A DNA stretch of 64,000 nt from Anaerolineaceae bacterium (GTDB lineage Bacteria; Chloroflexota; Anaerolineae; Promineifilales; Promineifilaceae). This document shows, one piece after another, positions 17,713-26,221 of the stretch. Location of the stretch: positions 27,438-91,437 of the forward strand of contig PABI01000068.1 of assembly GCA_002699125.1 (NCBI GenBank), written 5' to 3'. How positions within the stretch are numbered: position 1 is the stretch's first letter; every line of letters begins with the position of its first letter. The translations under genes were made by a program, and so were the position numbers. The notes below the pieces were generated by a model, which was not told the DNA's origin, did not search any database, and saw only the letters and a list, made by a program, of their open reading frames with translations.

Positions 17713-17909
17713 TTCCTACCTCCTGAAAATAACAGAATGACCTGATTAACACTTTGCTTTACGGAAGTTGCGCCAAAATGTTGTTTACGGCCGTAAATAG
17801 CTGCGATTCACGACTCATTTTGCCGACGCAATCGTTACAAAATCAATGCTATCGCTTCCCTTCATCATGTTTAGCAGATTCAAACTATGTTGGCAGTTTC
17901 GCAAAATTA

Positions 17910-17938
17910 TTGACGAGAGCCAGAGAATCGTGTACGCT
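17910..17938 (+). promoter_or_regulatory. Promoter upstream of the cold-shock gene
   Basis: TTGACG (17910-17915), 17-nt spacer, TACGCT (17933-17938). The -35 is good and the -10 is weak. Confidence 0.5.
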
Positions 17939-17944
17939 ATCGGG

Positions 17945-18019
17945 GTAGATTTTGCGAGTTTTGTCCTGGATACCTAAAAGCACTACCTGGACGCAAAAAG
18001 TCGGGAAAGTGCTTTTTTT
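17945..18019 (+). ncRNA. Short terminated leader RNA (candidate attenuator) before the cold-shock gene
   Basis: AAAAGCACT (17976-17984) pairs with AGTGCTTTT (18008-18016), followed by T's to 18019. An RNA starting near 17945 would end here, about 100 nt upstream of the coding start. Transcription that passes this point would make a long 5' leader, as is usual for cold-shock mRNAs. Whether it is an attenuator, a small RNA or the end of something else is not shown. Confidence 0.45.
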
Positions 18020-18120
18020 ATTGGGTCAAGCCCGCACCTGTAAATGGCCAAATTTAGAAAAATATAGATGTGGTTACAAAACGGCCGTTTACTGTAGAAC
18101 CACAAGGAGATTCTTTTTCA

Positions 18121-18330
18121 ATGTCAGAATTAACAACCGGAACCGTCAAATGGTTCAACGACCAAAAAGGCTTTGGCTTTATTGCTGTGGATGATGGTGA
18201 TGATGTATTTGTCCATTATTCAGCCATTAATGGTTTCGGCCGTAAAACCCTCTATGAAGGGCAGCGCGTCGAATTTAACGTCGAAGCTGGCCCCAAAGGT
18301 CCGGCTGCAGCCAACGTAACGGCTATTTAA
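18121..18330 (+). CDS. Cold-shock protein (CspA family)
   Basis: A 69-residue single OB-fold RNA chaperone. RNP1 (KGFGFIAV) and RNP2 (VFVHYSAI) are intact and the protein begins [10 protein letters not shown], so it is full length. The start at 18121 follows AAGGAG; an upstream in-frame start at 18070 would add a non-homologous tail. It has its own promoter and two hairpins downstream. Cold induction is likely from the family and the long leader but is not demonstrated. Confidence 0.95.
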   Translation: MSELTTGTVKWFNDQKGFGFIAVDDGDDVFVHYSAINGFGRKTLYEGQRVEFNVEAGPKGPAAANVTAI

Positions 18331-18351
18331 GATTTTTGGTCGTTTAGATTG

Positions 18352-18440
18352 CCTGCTTGCTACCGGGCAAGCAGGTATTAAACAATTAAAATAAGCAAGT
18401 TCCAAGACTTTCGTTCCGTATTTGGGCGAAAGTCTTTCTT
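18352..18440 (+). terminator. Two hairpins between csp and slyD, the second an intrinsic terminator
   Basis: CCTGCTTGC (18352-18360) pairs with 18367-18375. AAGACTTTCG (18404-18413) pairs with CGAAAGTCTT (18427-18436) and runs into T-rich sequence. The second can stop csp transcription ahead of slyD. Confidence 0.8.
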
Positions 18441-18468
18441 TTTCTGCAGGAAGTTTAGGAGAGTTAAG

Positions 18469-18969
18469 ATGAGTGAAACGCTAAAAGTTAAAGAAGGTGT
18501 TGTTGTTAGCCTGGATTACACACTGCGTTTAGATGATGGAGAAATTATCGATTCCTCGGCTGAGAATGAGCCGTTGGAATATTTGCACGGCTATGGCCAG
18601 ATTATTCCAGGGCTGGAGAAAGCATTGGCGGGGCTGACTGTAGGCGACAGCAAAAAAGTGGTAGTGCCCGCCGCAGAGGCTTACGGTGAAGTAAACATGG
18701 AAGCGTTTGAAATTGTATCCCGCTCCATGTTCCCCGATGATATGGAATTGGAAGAAGGCCTGGCGCTTACTTTGCGCGATGCCGAAACAAACGAACCATT
18801 TGATGCCGCCATTGCTGAAGTTCGTGAAAATGAAGTCATGCTCGACTTCAACCACCCGCTGGCCGGTGAAACGCTGTATTTTGAAGTAACCATCCCGGCA
18901 ATTCGCGCAGCTTCAGAAGAAGAGCTGGCGCATGGCCATGCGCACGGACCAGATGGACATCATCATTAA
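18469..18969 (+). CDS. slyD: SlyD-type FKBP peptidyl-prolyl isomerase
   Basis: A 166-residue folding helper with the usual SlyD layout: half an FKBP domain (VSLDYTLRLDDGEIIDSS), the inserted flap domain (about residues 70-125) and the return strand FNHPLAGETLYFEV. The protein ends in a short His-rich tail (HGHAHGPDGHHH) that can bind nickel or other metals, shorter than in E. coli. TAGGAG lies before the ATG. A terminator follows. Confidence 0.93.
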   Translation: MSETLKVKEGVVVSLDYTLRLDDGEIIDSSAENEPLEYLHGYGQIIPGLEKALAGLTVGDSKKVVVPAAEAYGEVNMEAFEIVSRSMFPDDMELEEGLALTLRDAETNEPFDAAIAEVRENEVMLDFNHPLAGETLYFEVTIPAIRAASEEELAHGHAHGPDGHHH

Positions 18970-18994
18970 TGTTTGTGAAATCGAGACCGTTTTT

Positions 18995-19022
18995 AAAAGG
19001 GCATCTGCGGATGTCCTTTTTT
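18995..19022 (+). terminator. Intrinsic terminator after slyD
   Basis: AAAAGGGCATC (18995-19005) pairs with GATGTCCTTTT (19010-19020), one G-U pair, 4-nt loop, then T's. Confidence 0.85.
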
Positions 19023-19246
19023 ATTATCTGAACCTGTGATGGAACTTTTGGGGTTGCTTTGGCGTTATGGAAGCAGCAGGGTTGAGAAATGATTCACAAA
19101 CTGCTGTTAATCTTAATAACCAAAGCTGCACAACTCCTTCAACCGCGATCCCCAATTAATAAAGCCAATTGGTGTGCCGATACTCAATGAGTATGGACGC
19201 ATGCCAGGGTTGTGCCAGCTTGACTAATTTTGAGGAGAAAGTTTTT

Positions 19247-20596
19247 ATGAAGTTTCAAAACAAGTTCGTAAACCTGTTAATCATGAATTTTATTTTGCTG
19301 CTGGCGCTGGCGGCTTGCAGCCCCGCTGGTTCGGGGAGCGACGTTGAGCCAGAGGTTGATTCTGTGACCGCGTTGGAAGGCAGCAGCTGGGTACTTAATG
19401 AATTTGGGCCAGAAGAGGGTCCGACGGCCGTTTTGCCCGACACTGCTATCACCCTTACCTTTACCGACGGCGGTATTAATGGCTCGGCTGGCTGCAACAG
19501 CTACTTTGGCGAATTCACCCAGTCCGGCAGCTCGCTCACGTTTGGCGCCATTGGCTCCACCAAAATGGCCTGCCCCGATCCCCTCATGCAGCAAGAAAAT
19601 GAATACCTGGCAGCGCTGGACACGGTGAGCCGCTTCACGCTGGAAGGTGACCAACTGACGCTGGAATATGAAGACGGCCGTCTGATTTTCACAGAAGGCA
19701 CCGTTGAAGAAGCCAATGACGAAGCAGAAATGGACGAGGAAGAGACCATCAAGACGATTTTTGTCGGCCCGGAACTGGTCGACTGCGTCGGCGTTGCGCC
19801 GCAGGAATGTTTGCAGGTACGTGAAAGCGAAGATGAAGAATGGTCGCTGTTTTACGGCCAGATTATTGGTTTTGAGTATGAACCAGGCTATGAATATGAA
19901 CTGCGCGTTACCGAAACCGAGGTCGATAATCCAGCCGCCGATGCCTCCTCCCTGGAAGTGACGTTGGTAGAAGTTGTGAGCCAAACGGCCGTTCCCACCA
20001 CACCAGAATCGCGGCCAGAAGGCAGCGAACTGCAAGGCACAAGCTGGGTTTTAACCACCTTTGGGCCAACTGACAGCCAAACGGCCGTCCTGCCCGACAC
20101 CGAACTCACGCTGAACTTTGACGGTGACCAGATTAATGGCCTCGCTGGCTGCAACAGCTACTTTGCCGAAGTCACTATCAATGAAGATGGCACACTATCT
20201 GTGGGGCTGGCGGGCAGCACGCTCATGGCCTGTATGAATGAAGATGTGATGCAGCAGGAAAGTGATTTTTTGGCAGCTTTGGGTGAAGTCACCAGCTACA
20301 CACTCTCTGGCAACCGGCTGACGCTGCACACAGAGAATGGCTCTTTAGAGTTTGTCGCCGCTACGATGCACGAAACTGGTGAGGAAGACGCAGAAGTGGT
20401 GGATTGGGAAACGGCCGTTTCCCTCCTCAACAGCGGTGAAGTCGTTGAAATCTTCCAAACCCACAGCCTGGACGTGACGCTGACTTTGGCCGACGACCGT
20501 ACCATCAAAACCGTCGAACCGGCCATCGACGACATCTTCCAGGCCATCGAGGATTGTGGCGAACCGTGCCGCGATATTTTGATGGCGACGGAGTAA
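19247..20596 (+). CDS. Lipoprotein with two META (HslJ-like) domains around a DUF4377-like domain
   Basis: 449 residues: lipobox LALAAC, then META domain 1 (LEGSSWVLNEFG, INGSAGCNSYFGEF), a central domain with VDCVGVAPQECLQVRE and the 'GFEYEPGYEYELRVTE' pattern of DUF4377, and META domain 2 (LQGTSWVLTTFG, INGLAGCNSYFAEV). A C-terminal 60 residues (VVEIFQTHSLDVTLTL, CGEPCRDILM) carry two close Cys. The META pair clearly arose by internal duplication. In E. coli the META protein HslJ is tied to heat and novobiocin resistance; here only an extracytoplasmic stress-related role can be guessed. Start at 19247 follows GAGGAG. Confidence 0.85.
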   Translation: MKFQNKFVNLLIMNFILLLALAACSPAGSGSDVEPEVDSVTALEGSSWVLNEFGPEEGPTAVLPDTAITLTFTDGGINGSAGCNSYFGEFTQSGSSLTFGAIGSTKMACPDPLMQQENEYLAALDTVSRFTLEGDQLTLEYEDGRLIFTEGTVEEANDEAEMDEEETIKTIFVGPELVDCVGVAPQECLQVRESEDEEWSLFYGQIIGFEYEPGYEYELRVTETEVDNPAADASSLEVTLVEVVSQTAVPTTPESRPEGSELQGTSWVLTTFGPTDSQTAVLPDTELTLNFDGDQINGLAGCNSYFAEVTINEDGTLSVGLAGSTLMACMNEDVMQQESDFLAALGEVTSYTLSGNRLTLHTENGSLEFVAATMHETGEEDAEVVDWETAVSLLNSGEVVEIFQTHSLDVTLTLADDRTIKTVEPAIDDIFQAIEDCGEPCRDILMATE

Positions 20597-20603
20597 TTAC
20601 GTT

Positions 20604-20674
20604 GGAGTAAAAAGTGAAAGTGGTAAGTGAAAAGTAACAATCCACTTATCACTTTTTACTCTTCACTTTTCACT
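20604..20674. repeat. Intergenic phrase palindrome (AAAGTGAAAAGTGATAAG type)
   Basis: AAAAAGTGAAAGTGGTAAG in the left arm faces CTTATCACTTTTTACTC and TTCACTTTTCACTC in the right. It separates convergent genes and ends within 5 nt of the PBP stop codon. Same type as 28053 and 37872. Confidence 0.85.
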
Positions 20675-20677
20675 CGC

Positions 20678-23173
20678 CTACCCGCCTGGTGTGTTCGTTG
20701 GCGAAGGCGAGCTGCGCAGGACGTTCAGCGGGCAGACGGCCGGAGGAGCCATGCGGTAGCCGGAAGATTGGGCCCACTGCCGGGCTTTGACCTCGTCGGG
20801 GTAAAACGGGGGGACGGGCAGGTAGAGCCTCACGGTGGCATTTTCCGGCGGGCTGGTGCTGTTGATGACGCATTCAGTGGGGCGGGGGATTTTGCTGCCG
20901 TTGCTCAGCTCCGGCTGGGCGTCCAAAATGCGCTGGCCTTCATCGGCGGGCAGGGGCATCGTGGACAATGTCCAGGCGCCTAAGTTTTCGCCCATGTTGG
21001 CGTTGTAGCTGATGCGGGCGTTGCCGTGCACCGGCGCGCCGACGATGAACCAGTCGTTGCGCGTGGCGGTGCAGCGGCTGCTGCCAGTGCCGGAGGGCAG
21101 GCAGACGGGGCGCAGCTCAATGCCTTGCGGCTGTACAAAACCGGTGGCCGGGGGACGCCCGTTTACCCACAAACTTTGCATCATCTCCGGATCGTTATAA
21201 ATGGTTTGCATGATGTTGTTCCACAGCGGAGCCGCTCCGCGCAAACCGGAGGAGTCTACCATGGGACGGCCGTCTGAATTCCCCATCCAGATGCCCACCA
21301 CCACGCCCGGCGTGTACCCAATCGTCCAATTGTCGCGAAAGTCGTTGGTAGTGCCCGTTTTAACCGCGGCGGGGAAGGGCAGCTCCAGCGCGTTGTTGAC
21401 CCCCATCGCCGACACGCGTGCCTGATCATCGTCCAAAATGTCGGTGATGATGTAGGCAATCTTGGGATCAATGGCGTTGACGGCGGGGAGCTGATTTTGC
21501 TGCGCATCAAAAATGACGTTGCCCCGACTGTCGGTGATTTGGAGCACGGAAGTGAGGCGCGGCTTTTGCCCCTGATTGGCCAGCGTGGCAAAGGCGTGGG
21601 TCATCTCCAGCAGCGGCACTTCGCCGCCGCCCAGGGTGAGCGCCAGGCCGTAAAAGCCGGGCGGCTCGCGCAGCGACTCGATGCCCATGCTGCGCGCCGT
21701 GGCCACAAAGTTGGGCACGCCCACATCGCGCAGAAGCTGCACAGGCGGGATGTTGTAGCTGTTGGCCAGGGCATCACGGAACAGCACCGGGCCGCGATAG
21801 TAGCCATCATAATTGGTGGGCACCATCTTTTCGCCGTCGCCTAAATCCAGCTCAATGGGCACGTCCCACAGCACGTCGGCGGTGGACCAGCCGCGCTGCA
21901 GCGCGGTGGCGTAGGTGATGGGCTTGATGCTGCTGCCCGGTTGGCGCGGACTGATGGCGACGTTTACCTGGCCATCAATCGACTCGTCAAAATAATCCAG
22001 GCTGCCCACCATGGCCAAAATCTCGCCGCTGTTGGGCTTGAGGATAACCACCGAAGCGTTGCTGACGTTGTGGGCGGCAGCGCGGGCGGCGACTCGTTCG
22101 CGTGCGGCCGTTTCCGCCATCTCCTGCATGTTTAAATCTAGACTGGTGGTGATTTGCCAGCCGCCCAGGGCCATCGCATCGGGTCCATACAGCTTTTCCA
22201 GCTCATTTTGCACATACAGCACAAAGTGGGCGGCTTCCAGCGTCACGTCCCCGGCGGCTTCATTGGCCGTGATGCGTGGCGCAATGCGCACCGTCACCCC
22301 CTTGGCAATTCTGGCATCCAGCGAACTGATCATGCCTTCATCCACCATCAAATCCAGGATGAATTCCTGGCGTGCCTTGGCCGCCTCAAAATTAGTATAT
22401 GGATCCCAATCCAGCGGCGATTGGGGCAGCCCGGCCAGAAAGGCGGATTCGGCCAGAGTCAAATCTTGGGCCGGTTTGCCAAAGTAGGTTTGGGCGGCGG
22501 CTTCGATGCCATAAGCCAGATTGCCGTAGTAGATTTCATTGAGGTACATCTGGATGATGGCTTCTTTGCTGCGCTGCTGGGTCATGATGAAGGCCAGGAA
22601 GATTTCGCGCAGCTTGCGCTCATAGCTAACGCTGACGCGCTCTTCGTAGCTGAAGGCAATGTGGCGCACCAACTGCTGGGTGATGGTGCTGGCGCCTACG
22701 GGACGGCCGTCTTGATTGCGGTAATTGTTTAATACGGCCGCACCAATAGCCGCCGGGTCTACCCCATAATTGTCCCAAAACGTATCATCTTCTACGGCCA
22801 CGGTGGCATCAATTACCGATTGCGGGATTTCGGAATAGGCCAGCCAGAGGCGCTTGTCTGTGGTGGTGAGTTCAAAGAGCAGCTCGCCATTGCGATCAAA
22901 AAAGCGGGGGGTGCCGCCAACGCCGGTGCCCCGGTAGGCCACCACCTGGTCAATGGAATCAGACAGTTCGTTGCTCAGGTAGATGTAGGTACCGACAAAG
23001 GCGAGAATGCCCAAAAACAATCCAATTAAGCCAAGCTGTACCAGCAGGATAATGGCTTTAGCCAGGCAGCCGCGCTTGTTTTTGTCGTTGTTGTTTTTGT
23101 TGCCAGATTGTTTGGGGGAACGACCCTGGTACTTTTCCAGATATTCTAATCTGTAACCACCGTTATTTGTCAT
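20678..23173 (-). CDS. Class A penicillin-binding protein (PBP1A type)
   Basis: 831-residue bifunctional peptidoglycan synthase. A basic cytoplasmic tail and one membrane helix (about 37-67) lead to the GT51 glycosyltransferase, with catalytic E128 in AVEDDTFWDNYG and the GASTITQQLVRH motif. The transpeptidase follows, with S414-S-I-K417 (nucleophile serine), S472-Y-N474 and K605-T-G. All catalytic residues are present. A short tail after about residue 700 contains several Cys. No clear Shine-Dalgarno is seen before the ATG at 23173. It stands alone on the minus strand. Confidence 0.93.
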   Translation of the reverse strand: MTNNGGYRLEYLEKYQGRSPKQSGNKNNNDKNKRGCLAKAIILLVQLGLIGLFLGILAFVGTYIYLSNELSDSIDQVVAYRGTGVGGTPRFFDRNGELLFELTTTDKRLWLAYSEIPQSVIDATVAVEDDTFWDNYGVDPAAIGAAVLNNYRNQDGRPVGASTITQQLVRHIAFSYEERVSVSYERKLREIFLAFIMTQQRSKEAIIQMYLNEIYYGNLAYGIEAAAQTYFGKPAQDLTLAESAFLAGLPQSPLDWDPYTNFEAAKARQEFILDLMVDEGMISSLDARIAKGVTVRIAPRITANEAAGDVTLEAAHFVLYVQNELEKLYGPDAMALGGWQITTSLDLNMQEMAETAARERVAARAAAHNVSNASVVILKPNSGEILAMVGSLDYFDESIDGQVNVAISPRQPGSSIKPITYATALQRGWSTADVLWDVPIELDLGDGEKMVPTNYDGYYRGPVLFRDALANSYNIPPVQLLRDVGVPNFVATARSMGIESLREPPGFYGLALTLGGGEVPLLEMTHAFATLANQGQKPRLTSVLQITDSRGNVIFDAQQNQLPAVNAIDPKIAYIITDILDDDQARVSAMGVNNALELPFPAAVKTGTTNDFRDNWTIGYTPGVVVGIWMGNSDGRPMVDSSGLRGAAPLWNNIMQTIYNDPEMMQSLWVNGRPPATGFVQPQGIELRPVCLPSGTGSSRCTATRNDWFIVGAPVHGNARISYNANMGENLGAWTLSTMPLPADEGQRILDAQPELSNGSKIPRPTECVINSTSPPENATVRLYLPVPPFYPDEVKARQWAQSSGYRMAPPAVCPLNVLRSSPSPTNTPGG

Positions 23174-23245
23174 AATAATATGTTAAGCGGATTTAGGAAT
23201 TGGTCAAGAGTGACTTCGGGTGCACATAAGAAATATGGTTTTGGC

Positions 23246-23306
23246 GTGATGCGAGAAACGCGATACGTGACAAGACAAAATCACGTTTCATGCTTCACGT
23301 ATCATC
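23246..23306. repeat. Intergenic phrase palindrome (CGTGATGCGTGAAACG type)
   Basis: GTGATGCGAGAAACG and GATACGTGAC face CACGTTTCATGC and TTCACGTATCA. It lies between the divergent PBP and MscS genes. Same type as 57812. Confidence 0.78.
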
Positions 23307-23364
23307 TGTTTTTGCTACAGCATTTGCCTGAGGTTAGAATGATTGCTCGGAGGAAAATGATTGT

Positions 23365-24168
23365 ATGTGGGAAAACTTTGTCACGATTTGGACGGCTGGT
23401 ACCTGGTGGAGCGATTTGCTGCACATTACGGTTTACTTTTTGCTGGCGTATCTGATACACCGGCTGTCTGGCCGGATTGCGCGGCGGATACTGCGCATTG
23501 GCAGCCTGTCCAGACAGCGGCGTCAGATGCGCCAGGAGCGGCAGAACACTTTGACCAGCCTGGTAGCCAGCGCCGTTACGTTTTTGTCTGTGGTAACGGC
23601 CGTATTTCTCAGCCTCAGTTTATTTATCAGCAGTGCAGATCTGATCTGGATGGTGGGCTTGTTCGCGGCGGCGTTTGGTTTGGGGGCACGGCCGTTGGTC
23701 AGTGATTATCTTACCGGCGTTGGATTTTTATTTGAAGATACGTTTGATGTGGGGGAGAAAGTAGATATTTTAGGCAATGAAGGTGTGGTCGAAACGGTCA
23801 ATCTCCGCACCACGACATTGCGGTCGCCCAGTGGCGAATTGTTTGTGGTGCCCAATGGGGAAATTCGCATTGTGCGCAACTTTAGCCGGGGCCGTTTTTC
23901 GCCAGCTACTATCTCGCTCAAGCTCAACGCCGAAGATTTAAGCCGGGCGCTGCCCATTTTGGAGGAGCTGAGCAAAGAAGCGCCGCTGCTATTACCCAAC
24001 TTGCTGGAGCCGTGGCAAATCATTAGCGAAACCGGCTCGATTGGCCTGCAAACGGAGCTGACGCTCGTGGCCAAGGCCAAATACGCTATGGGTGCAGAAA
24101 TGCGGCCCAAGCTGCTGGCGCTGGTGCATGAACGGCTGAATGAAGCGGGTGTTCATCTGGCAGATTGA
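23365..24168 (+). CDS. MscS-family small-conductance mechanosensitive channel
   Basis: 267 residues: two to three N-terminal membrane helices, the pore-lining helix with small residues (LFAAAFGLGARPLVSDYLTG), then the MscS beta domain (DTFDVGEKVDILGNEGVV, RTTTLRSPSGELFVVPNGEIR) and the alpha/beta C-terminal vestibule. Length is typical of the short MscS type. It releases solutes on hypo-osmotic shock. GGAGG lies about 10 nt upstream. The following gene starts 20 nt after the stop, so the two are likely one transcript. Confidence 0.9.
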   Translation: MWENFVTIWTAGTWWSDLLHITVYFLLAYLIHRLSGRIARRILRIGSLSRQRRQMRQERQNTLTSLVASAVTFLSVVTAVFLSLSLFISSADLIWMVGLFAAAFGLGARPLVSDYLTGVGFLFEDTFDVGEKVDILGNEGVVETVNLRTTTLRSPSGELFVVPNGEIRIVRNFSRGRFSPATISLKLNAEDLSRALPILEELSKEAPLLLPNLLEPWQIISETGSIGLQTELTLVAKAKYAMGAEMRPKLLALVHERLNEAGVHLAD

Positions 24169-24188
24169 TCTAAGTGAGGAGAACTCTG

Positions 24189-24674
24189 ATGGATAGAAAG
24201 CGGGTCGTCAGGTTAACGGGACTTATTCTTGTTGTTTGTTTGGTGGGAACGGCCGTAACCCTCATCATTAGCCGCTTGCTGTTTGGCACGGTGACGAATG
24301 AGCCCACCACGGTGGAGATGGAAATGGACGCGCCAGAGCAGGTGACTCTGAACGAACCGTTTGTCGTGACATTGCAGCTGACCAACGTTTTCACCGGCAG
24401 CCAGACGCTGCACAGCATCGATCTGGACAATGATTACCTGAAAAATGTTCGTCTGGATGGCAGCAATCCGGAGTTTGGGGAGATACGGCCGTTGCCCCTC
24501 ACCGGTTTTGCCAGCTACAGCTTCAACTGGCTGCTGCCCGCGAGACGAACCTCCACGGTTGAACTCATGTTTGTGCCTGAAAGAGTGGGGCAATTCTCTG
24601 GACTGGTTGATGTTTGCCTGGAAGACGGCACACTCTGCCAGGCACTTCCCCTGGAAACAGAAGTTGTAGAGTAA
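24189..24674 (+). CDS. Membrane-anchored protein with an Ig-like outer domain, function unknown
   Basis: 161 residues. A basic start and one membrane helix (about residues 7-28) precede an all-beta domain of about 125 residues, with the feel of a bacterial Ig-like fold: APEQVTLNEPFVVTLQLTNV, then YSFNWLLPARRTSTVELMFV and two Cys near the end (CLEDGTLC) that could form a disulfide. No family recognised. Start at 24189 follows GAGGAG. Probably co-transcribed with the MscS gene. Confidence 0.6.
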   Translation: MDRKRVVRLTGLILVVCLVGTAVTLIISRLLFGTVTNEPTTVEMEMDAPEQVTLNEPFVVTLQLTNVFTGSQTLHSIDLDNDYLKNVRLDGSNPEFGEIRPLPLTGFASYSFNWLLPARRTSTVELMFVPERVGQFSGLVDVCLEDGTLCQALPLETEVVE

Positions 24675-24681
24675 AAAGCAG

Positions 24682-24756
24682 ATTTAACGCAAAGGCGCAG
24701 AGAGCGCAGAGTTTTTATTATGTTTCCTCTGCGTCCTCTGCGTCTCCGCGGTTCAT
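24682..24756. repeat. Intergenic phrase palindrome (GCAGAGNNGCAGAG type)
   Basis: AAAGGCGCAGAGAGCGCAGAG faces CCTCTGCGTCCTCTGCGTC around an AT-rich loop. It separates convergent genes. The right-arm phrase also occurs near 16840. Confidence 0.85.
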
Positions 24757-24758
24757 TC

Positions 24759-25997
24759 TTACATATTGTCTACGATGGCCTGACCAAACTCAGAGCACTT
24801 CAGCTTGGTGGCGCCATCAATTTGGCGGTGCAGGTCATAGGTGACGGTTTTGTCCTGGATTGTTTTGGTCATTGCCTCCACAATCATTTCGCCCGCTTCC
24901 GTCCAACCCATGTAATCTAGCATCATGACGCCGCTGAGGATGAGGCTGCCGGGATTGACCTGGTCTTTGCCGGCATACTTGGGTGCGGTGCCGTGGGTGG
25001 CTTCAAACAGGGCCACGCCATCACCAATGTTACCGCCGGGAGCCATGCCCAGCCCACCAACTTGGGCTGCGGCTGCGTCGCTCATGTAGTCGCCGTTCAG
25101 GTTCAGGGTGGCGATGACATCGTAGTCGGTTGTGCGGGTCAGCAGCTGCTGGAGCATATTGTCGGCAATTACGTCTTTAATGACGATCTCTTTGCCATTG
25201 TTGGGATTTTTCATGATGTGCCAGGGTCCGCCTTCCCATGGCTCGGCACCAAACTCGTCACGGGCCAATTCGTAGCCCCAGTCGCGGAAGGCACCTTCGG
25301 TGAACTTCATGATGTTCCCTTTATGCACCAGGCTGACGGAGCTGCGGTTGTGGTCGATGGCGTATTCAATTGCCTGGCGCACCAGTCGCTTGGTGCCAAA
25401 TTCGCTAACCGGCTTAATGCCGATGGCGGAAGCCTCGCGCACATCTTTGCCCAACTCGTCGCGCAAAAAGGCGATCAGCTTGTTGGCTTCAGCGGAGTTG
25501 GCCACAAATTCCACGCCGGAATAAACATCTTCCGTGTTCTCGCGGAAGATAACGATGTCCATCCGCTCGGGATGGGCCATAGGGCTGGGCGTGCCGGGAA
25601 TGTAGCGCACCGGGCGCACGCAGGCATACAAATCAAGCACCTGCCGCAGCGTTACGTTCAAACTACGGAAACCACCGCCTACGGGGGTTGTCAGGGGACC
25701 TTTGATGCCTACCAGGTATTCGCGCATAGCGTCGAACGTTTCTTCTGGCATGTAGTTGCCATCATAGATTTCGGCCGCTTTTTCGCCGGAGTAAATCTCC
25801 ATCCAGGCGATTTTACGCTTGCCGCCGTACGCTTTTTCTACGGCCGAATTCCAAACGTGCAGCGAAGCGGGCGTAATGTCAACGCCAATACCGTCGCCTT
25901 CAATGTAAGCCACAATGGGATTGTCCGGTACGTTTAACTTCCCATTGGCAAAGGTAATCTTTTCGCCATTCGGTACTTTGATATGGGCATAACTCAT
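24759..25997 (-). CDS. icd: Isocitrate dehydrogenase (NADP-dependent type)
   Basis: 412-residue TCA-cycle enzyme that oxidises isocitrate to 2-oxoglutarate and CO2. Family marks: [14 protein letters not shown] at the start, the substrate-binding serine region [13 protein letters not shown] with [46 protein letters not shown] and the metal-binding [12 protein letters not shown]. Coenzyme-site end [15 protein letters not shown] is as in E. coli Icd, which favours NADP. AAGGAGAG precedes the ATG. It contains no exact ACGGCCGT copy, unlike most neighbours. Confidence 0.95.
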   Translation of the reverse strand: MSYAHIKVPNGEKITFANGKLNVPDNPIVAYIEGDGIGVDITPASLHVWNSAVEKAYGGKRKIAWMEIYSGEKAAEIYDGNYMPEETFDAMREYLVGIKGPLTTPVGGGFRSLNVTLRQVLDLYACVRPVRYIPGTPSPMAHPERMDIVIFRENTEDVYSGVEFVANSAEANKLIAFLRDELGKDVREASAIGIKPVSEFGTKRLVRQAIEYAIDHNRSSVSLVHKGNIMKFTEGAFRDWGYELARDEFGAEPWEGGPWHIMKNPNNGKEIVIKDVIADNMLQQLLTRTTDYDVIATLNLNGDYMSDAAAAQVGGLGMAPGGNIGDGVALFEATHGTAPKYAGKDQVNPGSLILSGVMMLDYMGWTEAGEMIVEAMTKTIQDKTVTYDLHRQIDGATKLKCSEFGQAIVDNM

Positions 25998-26160
25998 GGA
26001 TTGCTCTCCTTAAACTAAGTTAACGCAGAAACATGGAGAGGATCAGCCTGTGGTGCAGAAAAGATCTGCCAAAGGTATAGAGCCTCACAGAATCTGCTGA
26101 GTTTGTGTGAATGCTTTGGCTTTCGGTTGGATTATACGTGATTGGGACAAATGGGAAAAT

Positions 26161-26210
26161 GGGAAACGGCCGTCATCCGGGAATTTGGGAGTGGGAGACG
26201 GCCGTTTCCC
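26161..26210. repeat. 13-bp inverted repeat made from two ACGGCCGT octamers
   Basis: GGGAAACGGCCGT (26161-26173) pairs perfectly with ACGGCCGTTTCCC (26198-26210). It lies in the gap between icd and the zinc-ribbon gene, just past the latter's stop. Confidence 0.8.
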
Positions 26211-26221
26211 TGAAAGCAGGT

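Larger units (their letters stand above)
17713..18120. other. 408-base gap: promoter and leader of the cold-shock gene
   Basis: It holds a promoter (17910-17938), a short terminated segment (to about 18019) and about 100 nt of leader. I see no gene in the first 200 bases; one ACGGCCGT octamer lies near 17788 and another near 18080. Confidence 0.5.

Noticed and set aside
24993..25937. 314-codon open frame on the plus strand
   Set aside because: Antisense shadow of icd, which is a clear full-length enzyme.
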